Origin: SZAS-79 sp963844255
GTDB lineage: Bacteria > Pseudomonadota > Gammaproteobacteria > Burkholderiales > SG8-39
Direction: 5' to 3'
Assembly: GCA_963844255.1 (NCBI GenBank)
Contig: CAWJNP010000006.1
Span: 1-64,000 of the forward strand
DNA length: 64,000 nucleotides
Position 1 is the stretch's first letter. Every line of letters starts with the position of its first letter. This document shows, one piece after another, positions 16,439 through 26,193 of this stretch. The notes below the pieces were generated by a model, which saw only the letters and a program-made list of their open reading frames with translations, had not been told where the DNA came from and searched no databases. Made by a program: the position numbers and the translations under genes.

Positions 16439-19144
16439 ATGACCCGACCCCACGCCTTCCTTCAGTTCGTCTTTGCAGCCCTCCTTGCGCTTGCGACCCT
16501 GGGCACGCACGCCGCGGTGCCGCAGAAGGTTGCCAGCATCGAAGGCGTCACCGAGTACCGTCTGGACAATGGATTGCGGATCCTCTTCGTACCCGACAAA
16601 TCGGTCGATACGGTCATGGTGCATGTCACTTACCTGGTCGGGTCGCGCCATGAAGGCTACGGCGAGAAGGGCATGGCGCACCTGCTGGAGCACATGCTGT
16701 TCAGGGGCACACCAGGCCACCCCAAGATCAAGGACGAATTTTCGCGCCGCGGCGCGCGCTACAACGGAACGACTTCAAACGACCGCACCAACTATTTCGA
16801 AACGCTTTCTGCCACAGCGGAAAACCTCGACTGGGCGATCGGTGTGGAAGCCGACCGCATGCTCAATGCATTCGTCAGCAGGGAGGACCTCGACAGCGAG
16901 ATGACCGTGGTCCGCAACGAATTCGAATCGGGGGAAAACAATCCCGCCGGCGTACTTCGCCAGCGCATGATCCAGCTCGCCTACCCGTGGCACAACTACG
17001 GCAATTCCGTGATCGGCGCACGTTCCGACATCGAGAACGTGCCGATCGAGCGCCTGAAAGCCTTTTACCGCACCTACTATCAGCCCGACAACGCCGTCCT
17101 GACGATCGGCGGAAATTTCTCCCCGCAAGCGGCACTCGAACTGATTGAAAAGCACTTCGGCCCGCTCCCGCGACCGACGCGAAAACTTCCCCCGCTCTAC
17201 ACCGTCGAGCCGACCCAGGACGGCGAACGCAGCGTTGTGCTGCGGCGCTCCGGCGATACCCAGATGGTCGGGGTGCTCTACCGTGCTCCGGCCGCCGGGC
17301 ACGAGGACTATCCAGCGGTCGACGTGCTTGTACACGTGCTCTCCACCTCTCCCACCGGCCGCCTGCATCGTGCCCTGGTACAGAAGGGACTCGCCAGCTC
17401 GATCTGGGGCTCGGAAAGCGCACTGCACGATCCGGGGTTCATGTATTTCGGTGCACGCCTTCTCAAGTCCGACCCGATCGAGCCCGCACGCGACGCGCTG
17501 CTGAAAACGATCGAGGAGGCCGGCCGCGAGCCCATCGGCGCCGAGGAAGTGCTGCGCGCAAAAACCGCTCTGCTCAACGACTTCGACAAGTACCAGAACG
17601 ACTATGCGGCGCTAGTCAGTGTGCTGTCGGAGTTCAGTGCCATGGGCGATTGGCGCCTCTTCTATCTCTACCGCGACCGGCTGCGCAAGGTCAGCGCGGA
17701 AGATGTGCGGCGCGTCGCCGACACGTACCTGAAATCCTCAGGCCGGGTGCTTGGCTCCTTCATCCCGACCGAACACCCGGTACGTGCCGAAATCCCGCCT
17801 GCGCCGGACCTCGGCAAGGCGCTTGCCGGCTATAAGGGCGGCGAGGATCCTGAACAAGGCGAAGCCTTCGATCCTTCCCCGCAGAATATCGAAGCCCGGC
17901 TGATCCGCAAGACGCTGTCCAATGGAATCCGCGTCACCCTACTGCCGAAAAAGACGCGGGGAGGAAACGTTTCGGCCAGCCTCGCGCTTCACTGGGGTAC
18001 TGAGGCGAGCATGGCGAACCGCAGTACCGCCTGCGCCCTGGCCGGCGGGATGCTTTTGCGCGGCACACGCAGGCACACCCGCGCACAGCTCAAGGACGCG
18101 TTCGAGAAACTGAATGCGGACGTCTCGGCCAGCATTTCCGGCGCCGGCATTGAAACGCGCAGGGCCCAGTTTCCAGAGACGCTCCGCCTGGTCGCTGAAG
18201 TACTCAGATCCCCGTCGTTCCCGGCTGAGGAATTTGCCGAAATGCGGAAATCGTCAATCACGCAGGTGCAAAGCCAGCGCAGCGATCCCGGTGCGATAGC
18301 CTCGGAGCAACTTGCACGCTACCTTGCCCCGTACCCGAAGGGCCATTGGATGTACGTCCAATCCATGGACGAACGGCTGGTGGATTTGAACGAAACCCGT
18401 CTGGAGGACGCGCAGAAATGCTATGCGGATCTGGTCGGCGCAACCGGGGCGGAATTTGCTGCGGTCGGCGATTTCGATCCGCAGGAGGTCATGAAACTGG
18501 TGGAGGAGCTTTTCGGTGGCTGGAAAAATCCCGCACCCTACGCCCGGATTCCTGCCAAATACTTTGACCGCCCGCCTTCGGAGAAGGACCTGCGCACGCC
18601 GGACAAGGCGAACGCCGTCCTGCGCGCCGGCATCAACATCGATATGCGCGACGACGATCCGGATTTCCCGGCGCTCATTCTCGGAAACTACCTGCTCGGC
18701 GGTTCGATGGCCGGCCGCCTGCCGGCGCGAATCCGGGAAAAGGAAGGTCTGTCCTACAGCATCTATTCGACATTCTCGGCATCGCCACTCGACAAGTCGG
18801 CAAAATTTGGCGTCGCGGCGATCTATGCGCCACAGAACCGGAACAAAGTTGAAGCCGCGGTCCGCGAGGAACTCGACCGCGTCCTGAAAGATGGCTACAC
18901 GGACGCCGAGGTCGCCTCAGGAAAGAGCGGCATCCTCGAAGCCAGAAAGCTTGCCCGCACCCAGGACCGCTCCCTGCTCGGACGCCTGGGGTTCTACCTG
19001 TTCATAGACAGGACATTCGCCTGGGACGTCGACTTCGAATCGAGGATCGCAGCGCTTACGCCAGCCCAGATTCTCGAGGCGCTGCGCCGTCATCTGGACC
19101 CGGCAAAACTCAGCATCCGGATGGCGGGCGATTTCAAGAAATAG
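16439..19144 (+). CDS. M16-family zinc peptidase, two-domain
   Basis: This protein has 901 residues with a signal peptide (LQFVFAALLALATLGTHAA). Two M16 halves are visible. The first (about 40-450) has the inverted zinc motif HLLEH at about residue 83 with the downstream glutamate in TVVRNEFESGENNP. The second (about 480-900) lacks the zinc motif, as in pitrilysin-like proteins where it closes the chamber. It is probably a periplasmic or membrane-attached peptidase degrading small peptides. The stop TAG sits directly against the mscL stop on the other strand (TAGCTA). The natural substrate is unknown. Confidence 0.92.
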   Translation: MTRPHAFLQFVFAALLALATLGTHAAVPQKVASIEGVTEYRLDNGLRILFVPDKSVDTVMVHVTYLVGSRHEGYGEKGMAHLLEHMLFRGTPGHPKIKDEFSRRGARYNGTTSNDRTNYFETLSATAENLDWAIGVEADRMLNAFVSREDLDSEMTVVRNEFESGENNPAGVLRQRMIQLAYPWHNYGNSVIGARSDIENVPIERLKAFYRTYYQPDNAVLTIGGNFSPQAALELIEKHFGPLPRPTRKLPPLYTVEPTQDGERSVVLRRSGDTQMVGVLYRAPAAGHEDYPAVDVLVHVLSTSPTGRLHRALVQKGLASSIWGSESALHDPGFMYFGARLLKSDPIEPARDALLKTIEEAGREPIGAEEVLRAKTALLNDFDKYQNDYAALVSVLSEFSAMGDWRLFYLYRDRLRKVSAEDVRRVADTYLKSSGRVLGSFIPTEHPVRAEIPPAPDLGKALAGYKGGEDPEQGEAFDPSPQNIEARLIRKTLSNGIRVTLLPKKTRGGNVSASLALHWGTEASMANRSTACALAGGMLLRGTRRHTRAQLKDAFEKLNADVSASISGAGIETRRAQFPETLRLVAEVLRSPSFPAEEFAEMRKSSITQVQSQRSDPGAIASEQLARYLAPYPKGHWMYVQSMDERLVDLNETRLEDAQKCYADLVGATGAEFAAVGDFDPQEVMKLVEELFGGWKNPAPYARIPAKYFDRPPSEKDLRTPDKANAVLRAGINIDMRDDDPDFPALILGNYLLGGSMAGRLPARIREKEGLSYSIYSTFSASPLDKSAKFGVAAIYAPQNRNKVEAAVREELDRVLKDGYTDAEVASGKSGILEARKLARTQDRSLLGRLGFYLFIDRTFAWDVDFESRIAALTPAQILEALRRHLDPAKLSIRMAGDFKK

Positions 19145-19522
19145 CTACTTCTTCAGGAGGTCGCGAATTTCCTCGAGCAATACTTCCTGACGCGGCGGTG
19201 CAGCAGGTGCGGCAGGCGCGGCGGGCTCTTCACGCTTCAGGCGATTGATGAGCTTGACCGCCACGAAAATTGCCCACGCGATGATGAGAAAGTCCACGCA
19301 GGTCTGCAGAAATTTCCCGTACTTAAGGGTGGCTTCCCCGATCTTGAACGTAAGGCCCGCAAAATTCATCCCGCCGAGGAGCGTTCCAACCACGGGCATG
19401 ATCACGTCTTCGACCAGAGACGCCACGATCTTTCCAAAGGCTCCACCGATGATCACACCGACGGCCAGGTCGACAACATTCCCCTTGATCGCGAATTCCT
19501 TGAACTCCTTTACCACGCTCAT
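19145..19522 (-). CDS. mscL: Large-conductance mechanosensitive channel MscL
   Basis: This protein has 125 residues. The N-terminal amphipathic helix and first membrane helix read EFAIKGNVVDLAVGVIIGGAFGKIV, the MscL signature, followed by the periplasmic loop, a second helix (TCVDFLIIAWAIFVAVKLINRL) and a cytoplasmic bundle that ends EVLLEEIRDLLKK. The pentameric channel opens under membrane tension to release solutes on osmotic downshock. It is in the usual size range. greB follows it upstream on the same strand after 26 bases, perhaps in one transcript. Confidence 0.96.
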   Translation of the reverse strand: MSVVKEFKEFAIKGNVVDLAVGVIIGGAFGKIVASLVEDVIMPVVGTLLGGMNFAGLTFKIGEATLKYGKFLQTCVDFLIIAWAIFVAVKLINRLKREEPAAPAAPAAPPRQEVLLEEIRDLLKK

Positions 19523-19548
19523 TTTTTCTCCCTCTTGTATTTACCGGA

Positions 19549-20115
19549 TCATTCGATCGGCAGGTACTGCACCCTGACAATTTCAAGCTGTTCCGCGCCG
19601 CCGGGGCTGCGCAGAGTGACTATATCGCCTTCGCGTGACTTGATGAGTGCCTTGGCAATCGGAGATATCCAGGAGACGCGGCCGCGCGACGCATCGACCT
19701 CGTCCAGACCGACAATGGTCACCGTCCTCGCCTCTTGGGTGACATCGCCGGCCGGTTGCACCCGCAGCGTAACGGTCGCACCGAAAAACACCTGATCGGA
19801 ATCCCTGCCGGCCGATTCGACGACCTCGGAGTTCTCGAGCCGCCGGATCAGAAATCTCACTCTCCGGTCGATCTCCCGCAGCCGGCGCTTGCCATAGATA
19901 TAGTCGCCGTTTTCCGAACGATCCCCGTTCGAGGCCGCCCAGGACACCGTACGCACGACCTCCGGCCGCTCCACCTCGACCAGTTGCCTGAGTTCGCCTC
20001 GCAGGCGGCCGTAGCCGGCGGGTGTCATGTAGAAGCGGTCGACCGGCGGGGACGCCGGCTCCGGCAGGTCTTCATCTTCCGTCTCGTCGCTCTCGCGTGT
20101 AAATGCCTTCGACAT
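19549..20115 (-). CDS. greB: Transcript cleavage factor GreB
   Basis: This protein has 188 residues, longer than typical GreB because of an acidic N-terminal extension (SDETEDEDLPEPAS). The coiled-coil segment ends in SNGDRSENGDYIYGKRRLREIDRRV, which carries the two acidic tip residues that place Mg2+ in the RNA polymerase active site and the basic patch of GreB. The C-terminal FKBP-like domain (SWISPIAKALIKSREGD) is complete. It rescues backtracked polymerase by stimulating transcript cleavage. It is probably co-transcribed with mscL downstream. Confidence 0.94.
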   Translation of the reverse strand: MSKAFTRESDETEDEDLPEPASPPVDRFYMTPAGYGRLRGELRQLVEVERPEVVRTVSWAASNGDRSENGDYIYGKRRLREIDRRVRFLIRRLENSEVVESAGRDSDQVFFGATVTLRVQPAGDVTQEARTVTIVGLDEVDASRGRVSWISPIAKALIKSREGDIVTLRSPGGAEQLEIVRVQYLPIE

Positions 20116-20230
20116 GCCGGGATTCTACCCTCCGTCCCCAGGGGCTCGGCCCGTCGGCAGTTGCCACTTGCCAGAGCGTCAAGGCTTGCCCAGAATGGCG
20201 CTCTACGACAAAAAAGGCCGGGGAGGCCTC

Positions 20231-20953
20231 ATGGCGAAGGATAAAGACGATCTGCTGACGCGCGTAAAGCTGCGCGAATGGGCGCTGATGGCCCTGATCA
20301 CCCTCGCCGCCGTCCTGGCGAACTGGCCGCGAGAAATGCTTGAGGAATACGGCATCAACCAGGGCTGGCTGGTCGGCGCGCTGCTGTGCACTGTCATATT
20401 CGGGCTGTTTCTCTACCTAAAATTCTTTTTCTTCCTGGCGGTCGTGCTGCTGATTGCCGGCGCCAACATGCCGGAACAGATCGCCGACGGATTCAACGTT
20501 TCCAAGGTTCCGCTGATTCTGGCGCTGGTCGTCCTTGTGGGGATCTCGCTGATCAACTATGTCGTCAAACTGCTGCCAACAGGTCTTGAGCCCAAGCCCA
20601 AGGACAAGAGCCCGGAAGGCGTGCGCGCCATGTTCTACGCGATCGAAAAAGGCAATCTCGTCTATGCGCAAAAGGTCATCAGCATGGATTTCGACCCCAA
20701 CCTGCGGCACGACAACGGCTACACGCCGCTCGCCTATGCCGCGATGAAGGGCAACCCGCAGATGGTCGAGTTGTTCCTGCGTAACGGGGCAAACCCGCTA
20801 CTCACCACGAAGGACGGTGATACCCCGGTTGAACTTGCACTGCGCATGGGACACAGCGAGGTCGCAGACATACTGAAACGGGCGCGCCAGGAAGCGGAAG
20901 CGCGTGCCGCCGAAGGTGCGGCACCCGCGACCGGGAAGTCCGTCGCGGCCTGA
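20231..20953 (+). CDS. Membrane protein with ankyrin repeats
   Basis: This protein has 240 residues. Three or four hydrophobic helices lie at about residues 12-115, and from about residue 140 at least two ankyrin repeats follow (DNGYTPLAYAAMKGNPQMVELFLRNGANP and DGDTPVELALRMGHSEVADILKRA). The ankyrin part is presumably cytoplasmic and binds a partner protein; no partner is indicated. I chose ATG 20231 because GGGGAGG lies four bases upstream; an ATG twelve codons earlier has no ribosome site. It is divergent from greB. Confidence 0.75.
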   Translation: MAKDKDDLLTRVKLREWALMALITLAAVLANWPREMLEEYGINQGWLVGALLCTVIFGLFLYLKFFFFLAVVLLIAGANMPEQIADGFNVSKVPLILALVVLVGISLINYVVKLLPTGLEPKPKDKSPEGVRAMFYAIEKGNLVYAQKVISMDFDPNLRHDNGYTPLAYAAMKGNPQMVELFLRNGANPLLTTKDGDTPVELALRMGHSEVADILKRARQEAEARAAEGAAPATGKSVAA

Positions 20954-21302
20954 GGCACGCGGCTGGCACAAGCAGCCGCACGCCGGTACCCCACCGGCAT
21001 AGCTCAGCAGCACCAGCGGCCGGTGAATCTCCCGGCCGCAGCCACAGCACCATCCGGTCCCCTCGGTGCCGGTGACGTCCCGTGCACTCAGGCATTCGCC
21101 CACACCGCACGCGGCAAAGTAAATAGAAACAATTATTGTGTAAACAATGCCTTAAATAATCTTCTTGAAGTGGTATCCAATAGGAGTAAATTGGATGCAG
21201 AAAAAGGAACGCTACTGTATATAATGCCACCCCGCCTTTCGCCCGCCACGAGCGTATTGGCTGGAACGCCCAAGACCAACAAAAGCGCAGAGAGCGAACG
21301 CC
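20954..21302. other. Intergenic region upstream of nrdJ
   Basis: No gene is supported in these 349 bases. The first part is GC-rich with hairpins, notably CGGCCGG at 21017-21023 pairing with CCGGCCG at 21032-21038, which may end the ankyrin transcript although no T-run follows. From about 21117 it becomes AT-rich and likely holds the nrdJ promoter. TATAAT occurs at 21220-21225, overlapped by TACTGTATATAA at 21213-21224, which looks like one half of a LexA operator without a good second half. No cobalamin riboswitch elements were recognised. Confidence 0.5.
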
Positions 21303-24162
21303 ATGAACGACAAGGTACGAGACACCAAAATCGCCGACCTACCCATCCAGGAAGTTTGCCGCGAAGTCCTGATTGAAAAGTACGCGAAGGACAAGGAAAG
21401 CTCGATAGACGAAGTCCGTCGGCGCGTCGCACGCGCCCTTGCTGCAGTCGAACCGCAGGATCGCCGTACGCAATGGGAGCGCCGCTTCCTGCAGGCCCAG
21501 GAAGACGGATTCATCCCGGCAGGACGCATCAATTCCGCCGCAGGCATCGAGATGCAGGCGACACTGATCAACTGCTTCGTGCAACCGGTCGGCGATTCGA
21601 TATCCGAGGTGGTTGACGGCAAGCCCGGCATCTATACGGCGCTCCAGGAATCCGCAGAAACCATGCGCCGCGGCGGAGGTGTCGGCTACGACTTCTCCTC
21701 GATCCGGCCGAAGGGCGCAGAGGTCAAGGGAACCCAGTCACGCGCCAGCGGCCCGGTGTCCTATATGCGCGTATTCGACCGCTCGTGCGAAACAGTCGAA
21801 TCGGCCGGCGCGCGGCGTGGCGCGCAGATGGGCGTGCTTCGTTGCGACCATCCGGATGTCGAGGAATTCATCCATGCCAAGGATCACGGCGATCTGGCCA
21901 ATTTCAATATTTCCGTTGGCGTCACCGACGCTTTCATGCAGGCGGTGGAAAGCAATGCAGACGTTGAACTGACCCACAAGGCGCGACCAGGGCGAGAGCA
22001 GTTCGAGGCCGGCGCATATCAGCGTGAAGACGGCAGCTGGGCGTATCGCAAGGTCCGCGCGCGCGACCTATGGGATCAGGTGATGCGTTCGACCTACGAT
22101 CACGCTGAGCCGGGCATCCTGTTTCTCGACCGCATGAACCGGGACAACAACCTGAATTACTGCGAAACCATCGAGAGTACCAACCCTTGTGCCGAACAGC
22201 CTCTTCCGCCCTATGGCTGCTGCTGCCTCGGCTCGATTGACCTGACCCGATTCGTCAAGGCCCCGTTCGCCGAAAACGCCGCGTTCGATTTCGAGAAATT
22301 CGGCAAAGTCGTCGACGTGTCGGTGCGCATGCTGGACAACGTGCTTGAGGTTACGGCCTGGCCGCTAGAGCAGCAGCACCAGGAAGCCATGGCCAAGCGC
22401 CGCGTAGGACTCGGATTCACCGGACTGGGCGATGCGCTGATCATGTTGCGCCTCAGGTACGACAGCGTGGAGGCGCGCGCGATGGCAGCCCGGATCTCCG
22501 AGGCCATGCGCGATTTCGCCTACCGTTCCTCAGTGGAGCTCGCGCGCGAGCGCGGAGCATTTCCACTGTTCAACGCCGATCTGTATCTGTCCGGCACCAG
22601 TTTCGCGGCGCGGCTTCCGGACGAGATCAAGTCCCTCGTGCGCAGGCACGGGTTGCGCAACTCGCATCTGCTGTCGATCGCCCCCACCGGAACGATCAGC
22701 CTTGCCTTTGCGGACAACGCGTCCAACGGGATAGAGCCTCCCTTTTCCTGGACCTACACGCGCAAGAAGCGCATGGCCGACGGGACGCTCAAGGAATTTC
22801 CGGTTGAGGATCACGCCTGGCGGCGCTACCGGGCAGAGGGCGGTGACATGGACCGCCTGCCGCCCTGGTTCGTCACCGCACTTGAATTGTCTGCTGCGCG
22901 CCCATGAGGAAATGGTCGCCGCCGTTGCTCCCTTTGTGGACACCAGCATCTCCAAGACGGTCAACGTCCCGGAAGACTACCCCTACGGCGAGTTCCAGGA
23001 CCTTTACTTCAAGGCCTGGAAATCGGGACTCAAAGGCCTGGCGACCTACCGCCCGAACAGCGTGCTGGGCTCGATACTTTCCGTCGACAAACCGGCAGAA
23101 AAGCCGCAGGACTTCCGCCTCGACGACCGCAATCGCCGTATCGAGATCAAGTCCGTGCCGGCGCCGGTACTCTCCAGCCTCGCCTGGCCGGGCCGGCCGA
23201 ACCTCGCGGGCGGCAATGCGGCCTGGACCTACATGATCGAGCACCCGCACGGCACCTTCGCGGTATTCGTCGGCCACGTCGACTCTGCCGATGAATCAAA
23301 CGCCGGGCGGCCGCACGCTTTCGAGGTCTGGGTCAACGGTGCCGAGCAGCCGCGCGGCATCGGTGCGCTGGCCAAGACGCTGTCCATGGACATGCGGGCC
23401 AATGACGCAGGATGGCTCAAGCTGAAGCTGGATTCTCTTGCCAAGGCGGCCGGCGACGATGCGTTCGACATGGCGTTTCCGCCGCAAGGCGAACGCAAGC
23501 GCATGCCCTCCGTGGTATCCGCCCTTGCGCAGGTGGTCCGCTGGCGGGTCGAACAGCTGGGCGCGCTGACCGAGGGCGGCCCCACACCGGTGCTGGATGC
23601 GATGTTCAGTCTCAAGGAGCCCAAGACCGGCACCGACGGGACCATGTCGTGGACCGTGGACGTGCTCAACCCGGGCACCGGGGACGACTTCGTTCTGGGG
23701 CTCAAGGAAATCACGCTGCCGAACGGCGTCACGCGGCCCTACTCCATGTGGCTCTCGGGCGAATATCCGCGTGCCCTGGACGGCTTGTGCAAGATCCTTT
23801 CGCTCGACATGCGCGTGCTCGACCCGGCCTGGATCGGGATGAAGCTGCGCAAGTTGATCGCTTATCCTGAACCGCTCGGCGATTTCATGGCGTTCGTGCC
23901 GGGCGAAAAGCGCCAGCAGACCTGGCCCTCGACCGTCGCCTACCTTGCCCGGCTGATCATTCACCGCTACGCGATGCTCGGCATCCTGGCTGAGGATGGC
24001 ACTCCGCTCACCCAGGTTGGCATCCTCGGTACGGCGCCCGAACAGGGATCCGCGCCGGTGATGAAAGGCGCCGCCTGTCCGGAATGCGGCAACCACACCA
24101 TGATCCGCAAGGATGGCTGCGACTATTGCACCGCCTGCGGCTTCGTCGGGGTTTGCGGATAA
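21303..24162 (+). CDS. nrdJ: Adenosylcobalamin-dependent ribonucleotide reductase (class II), frameshifted
   Basis: Corrected length is about 952 residues. The catalytic barrel shows NCFVQP, RRGGGVGYDFSSIRP, NPCAEQPLPPYGCC (active-site NxCxE) and the loop SIAPTGTISLAFADNASNGIEPPF. The C-terminal region ends with two cysteine pairs, CPECG and CDYCTACG, a redox or zinc tail usual in NrdJ. It makes deoxyribonucleotides using coenzyme B12, with or without oxygen. Near 22905 the first frame runs into a stop after ELSAARP; dropping one base gives ELSAAAHEEMVAAVAPF and continues the protein. As this is normally essential, the extra base may well be a sequencing error. Confidence 0.88.
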
Positions 24163-24173
24163 GGCAGGACACG

Positions 24174-24731
24174 ATGAGAGCGCTTCGACTTCTTCTGGTG
24201 GTCGGTCTCGCGGCACTGGTTTCTGCCTGCGGATCGATGAACGTCATCTCCGACGGCGCGGACGGGCGGCTGATGTTGCGCGGGTACGATCCGGTGTCCT
24301 ATTTCACGCAGAGCAAACCCGTGCCTGGACAGCCAGGCATCAAGGTCGAGCACGATGGGGTCACCTATCGCTTCGCTTCGGAGGAGAACCGGCGCGCGTT
24401 TGCCGCCAATCCCGCGAGGTACGTCCCGCAGTTCGGGGGCTTCTGCTCCAACGGCATGGCCTACGCCGTGCCGATCGCGGGTCAGACCGACAACTACAAG
24501 GTCATCGACGGCAAGCTCTACATGTTCGGGGGCTACCGCTCGAAACTGTTCTTCGAGATGGATCAGGAGAAGAACCTCAAGCTGGCCCAGCACTACTGGG
24601 ATACCGAAGTGAAGGATGCCAACTGGCGCACCCAGTCCTGGAAGCGGGTGTTCTTTTCCAAGGTGCCGCATTACAAGACCAACCAGGAACTGGCGACAGA
24701 GTACGAGAAGAGGACGGGGAAAAAACTCTAG
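24174..24731 (+). CDS. YHS-domain lipoprotein
   Basis: This protein has 185 residues. A lipoprotein signal ends in the lipobox VSAC at about residues 16-19, so it is membrane-anchored in the periplasm. The YHS-like domain includes LRGYDPVSYFTQSKPVPGQPG and YRFASEENRRAFAANPARYVPQFGGFC, as in the family often annotated YHS domain-containing protein and thought to bind metal. The specific role is unknown. It begins 11 bases after nrdJ and could be in the same transcript. A short hairpin with a T-run follows. Confidence 0.82.
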   Translation: MRALRLLLVVGLAALVSACGSMNVISDGADGRLMLRGYDPVSYFTQSKPVPGQPGIKVEHDGVTYRFASEENRRAFAANPARYVPQFGGFCSNGMAYAVPIAGQTDNYKVIDGKLYMFGGYRSKLFFEMDQEKNLKLAQHYWDTEVKDANWRTQSWKRVFFSKVPHYKTNQELATEYEKRTGKKL

Positions 24732-24739
24732 GGCAGTCG

Positions 24740-24757
24740 ACCGGAAGGCCGGTTTTC
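24740..24757 (+). terminator. Weak rho-independent terminator
   Basis: The short stem ACCGG/CCGGT with loop AAGG is followed by TTTTCC. It lies between the YHS lipoprotein gene and the convergent secretion adaptor gene. Confidence 0.5.
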
Positions 24758-24803
24758 CCTGGCACGACTCCGGTGCCCGACGGCTTGTTCCAGTGGCGGA
24801 TTT

Positions 24804-26165
24804 TTATCGCTCCCGGGCACCCTCGTGCAATACCTTTTGCACCGGCGATAACAGGTACTCCATCAGGGTGCGTTCGCCCAGCTTGATTTCCGCGACAACC
24901 TGCATCCCGGGGGTCAGCGCATATTTGGCGCCTCTTGACTCAAGTACCTGGGACTCAAGTTCCACAATCGCCCTGAATGCGAGCGGTCCCATGGGACGGT
25001 CCCGCCCGAAGAGGGCATCCGAGCGTGTATTGGCGCTCGGCGCCTCGGTCGCATCCGCACTCACCTGGGTCACAGTCGCATCCACCATGCCGTACTTCTG
25101 AAAGGGGTACGCGGTAAGCTTCACCTTCACCGGCTGACCGGGACGGACGAACCCCACGTCCTGGTTGGACACCCAGACTTCGGCGCGCAAGGTCTCTCCA
25201 CCGGGAACCAGTGTCATCAGGATCGTGCCGGGGGACACCACGGTACCGGGCGTGTGGGTCGCAAGATCCTTGATCCATCCTGCCTGTGGCGCTCGCAGTT
25301 CAAGCAGTCGCTGCCGGTGTCGCACCTTGGCGAGTTCCTGCGTCACCCGGGCCAGTTGCAGCGCGGTTTCAGTCCGCTCGGCCTGCAATTGCCGGCGGTA
25401 GTCCGCCGTGATCTGACTTATCCTCTCTTCGGACTGGCGGATGCTCGCCGCATTGGAGCGGATGATGAACTCCTGGCTTTTGAAATCCTGCTCCTTCTCG
25501 ATGCGCTCCCTTGCCTTGTCGGTGGCCATGAGCTTGCCCGCGTACCCTACCCGTGCGAGCCGCGCAAATGCCGCTTCCTGTTCCCTGTAATGCGGAAGTA
25601 CCGCGTGCAGCTTGTCGCGCACCTCTTCCGCACTCGACATGTCCAGCCGCGCCTTGTCGCGAAGCGTTCTTTCCTGTGCAAGCGCGTTCTGCCACGCGGC
25701 AACATTGGCCGCGTAGCGCGCCAACGCCGGAGCAATGAGTTCCGCCGGATCCTCTGCCTCCTGGCGCAGTGGTACGCCGGCAAGTTCCGCGTCGATGCGT
25801 CTCATCGAAAGACGCTTGGTATGAAACTCAGCGGACAGGGTCTGCGCATCGGCGCCCGCCAGCACGGCGTCCATTCGAACCAGCACCTGCCCGGCGGTCA
25901 CACTCTGGCCCTCGTCAACGAGTATCTCCTTTACGACACCTTGCTCCGCCGGCTGCACGATCTTCAGGTAGCTTGAGGGCACCAGTTTTCCATCGGTCAC
26001 GGCGACAATGTCGAGCCTGCCGATGCTTGCCCAGACCAGCAACGCTCCAAGCATGACCAGTATCGTATTGAGCACCGCGCCCGCAAGCGGAGCGGGATGC
26101 GTCGTCTGCAGTCTGAGCAGCGGCGGCGAGAAATCCGTGGATGTCGCACTACGCTTTGATCCCAT
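24804..26165 (-). CDS. Type I secretion periplasmic adaptor (HlyD family)
   Basis: This protein has 453 residues. One N-terminal membrane helix (about 30-50) is followed by a lipoyl half-motif, a long alpha-helical hairpin (about 120-300; for example QITADYRRQLQAERTETALQLARVTQELAK) and the beta-barrel region beginning LRAPQAGWIKDLATHTPGTVV, the HlyD/LapC layout. It joins an inner-membrane ABC exporter to an outer-membrane TolC-like channel. I chose ATG 26165 (MGSKRSATSTDF), just after the exporter gene's stop. The TolC partner and the secreted substrate are not encoded in this window. Confidence 0.92.
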   Translation of the reverse strand: MGSKRSATSTDFSPPLLRLQTTHPAPLAGAVLNTILVMLGALLVWASIGRLDIVAVTDGKLVPSSYLKIVQPAEQGVVKEILVDEGQSVTAGQVLVRMDAVLAGADAQTLSAEFHTKRLSMRRIDAELAGVPLRQEAEDPAELIAPALARYAANVAAWQNALAQERTLRDKARLDMSSAEEVRDKLHAVLPHYREQEAAFARLARVGYAGKLMATDKARERIEKEQDFKSQEFIIRSNAASIRQSEERISQITADYRRQLQAERTETALQLARVTQELAKVRHRQRLLELRAPQAGWIKDLATHTPGTVVSPGTILMTLVPGGETLRAEVWVSNQDVGFVRPGQPVKVKLTAYPFQKYGMVDATVTQVSADATEAPSANTRSDALFGRDRPMGPLAFRAIVELESQVLESRGAKYALTPGMQVVAEIKLGERTLMEYLLSPVQKVLHEGARER

Positions 26166-26193
26166 TTCGTACCCCTTTCCCTCAGGCCGGGAT

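Noticed and set aside
20954..21302. Cobalamin riboswitch before nrdJ
   Set aside because: The enzyme uses B12, but I could not find the conserved B12 box or the rest of the fold on either strand.
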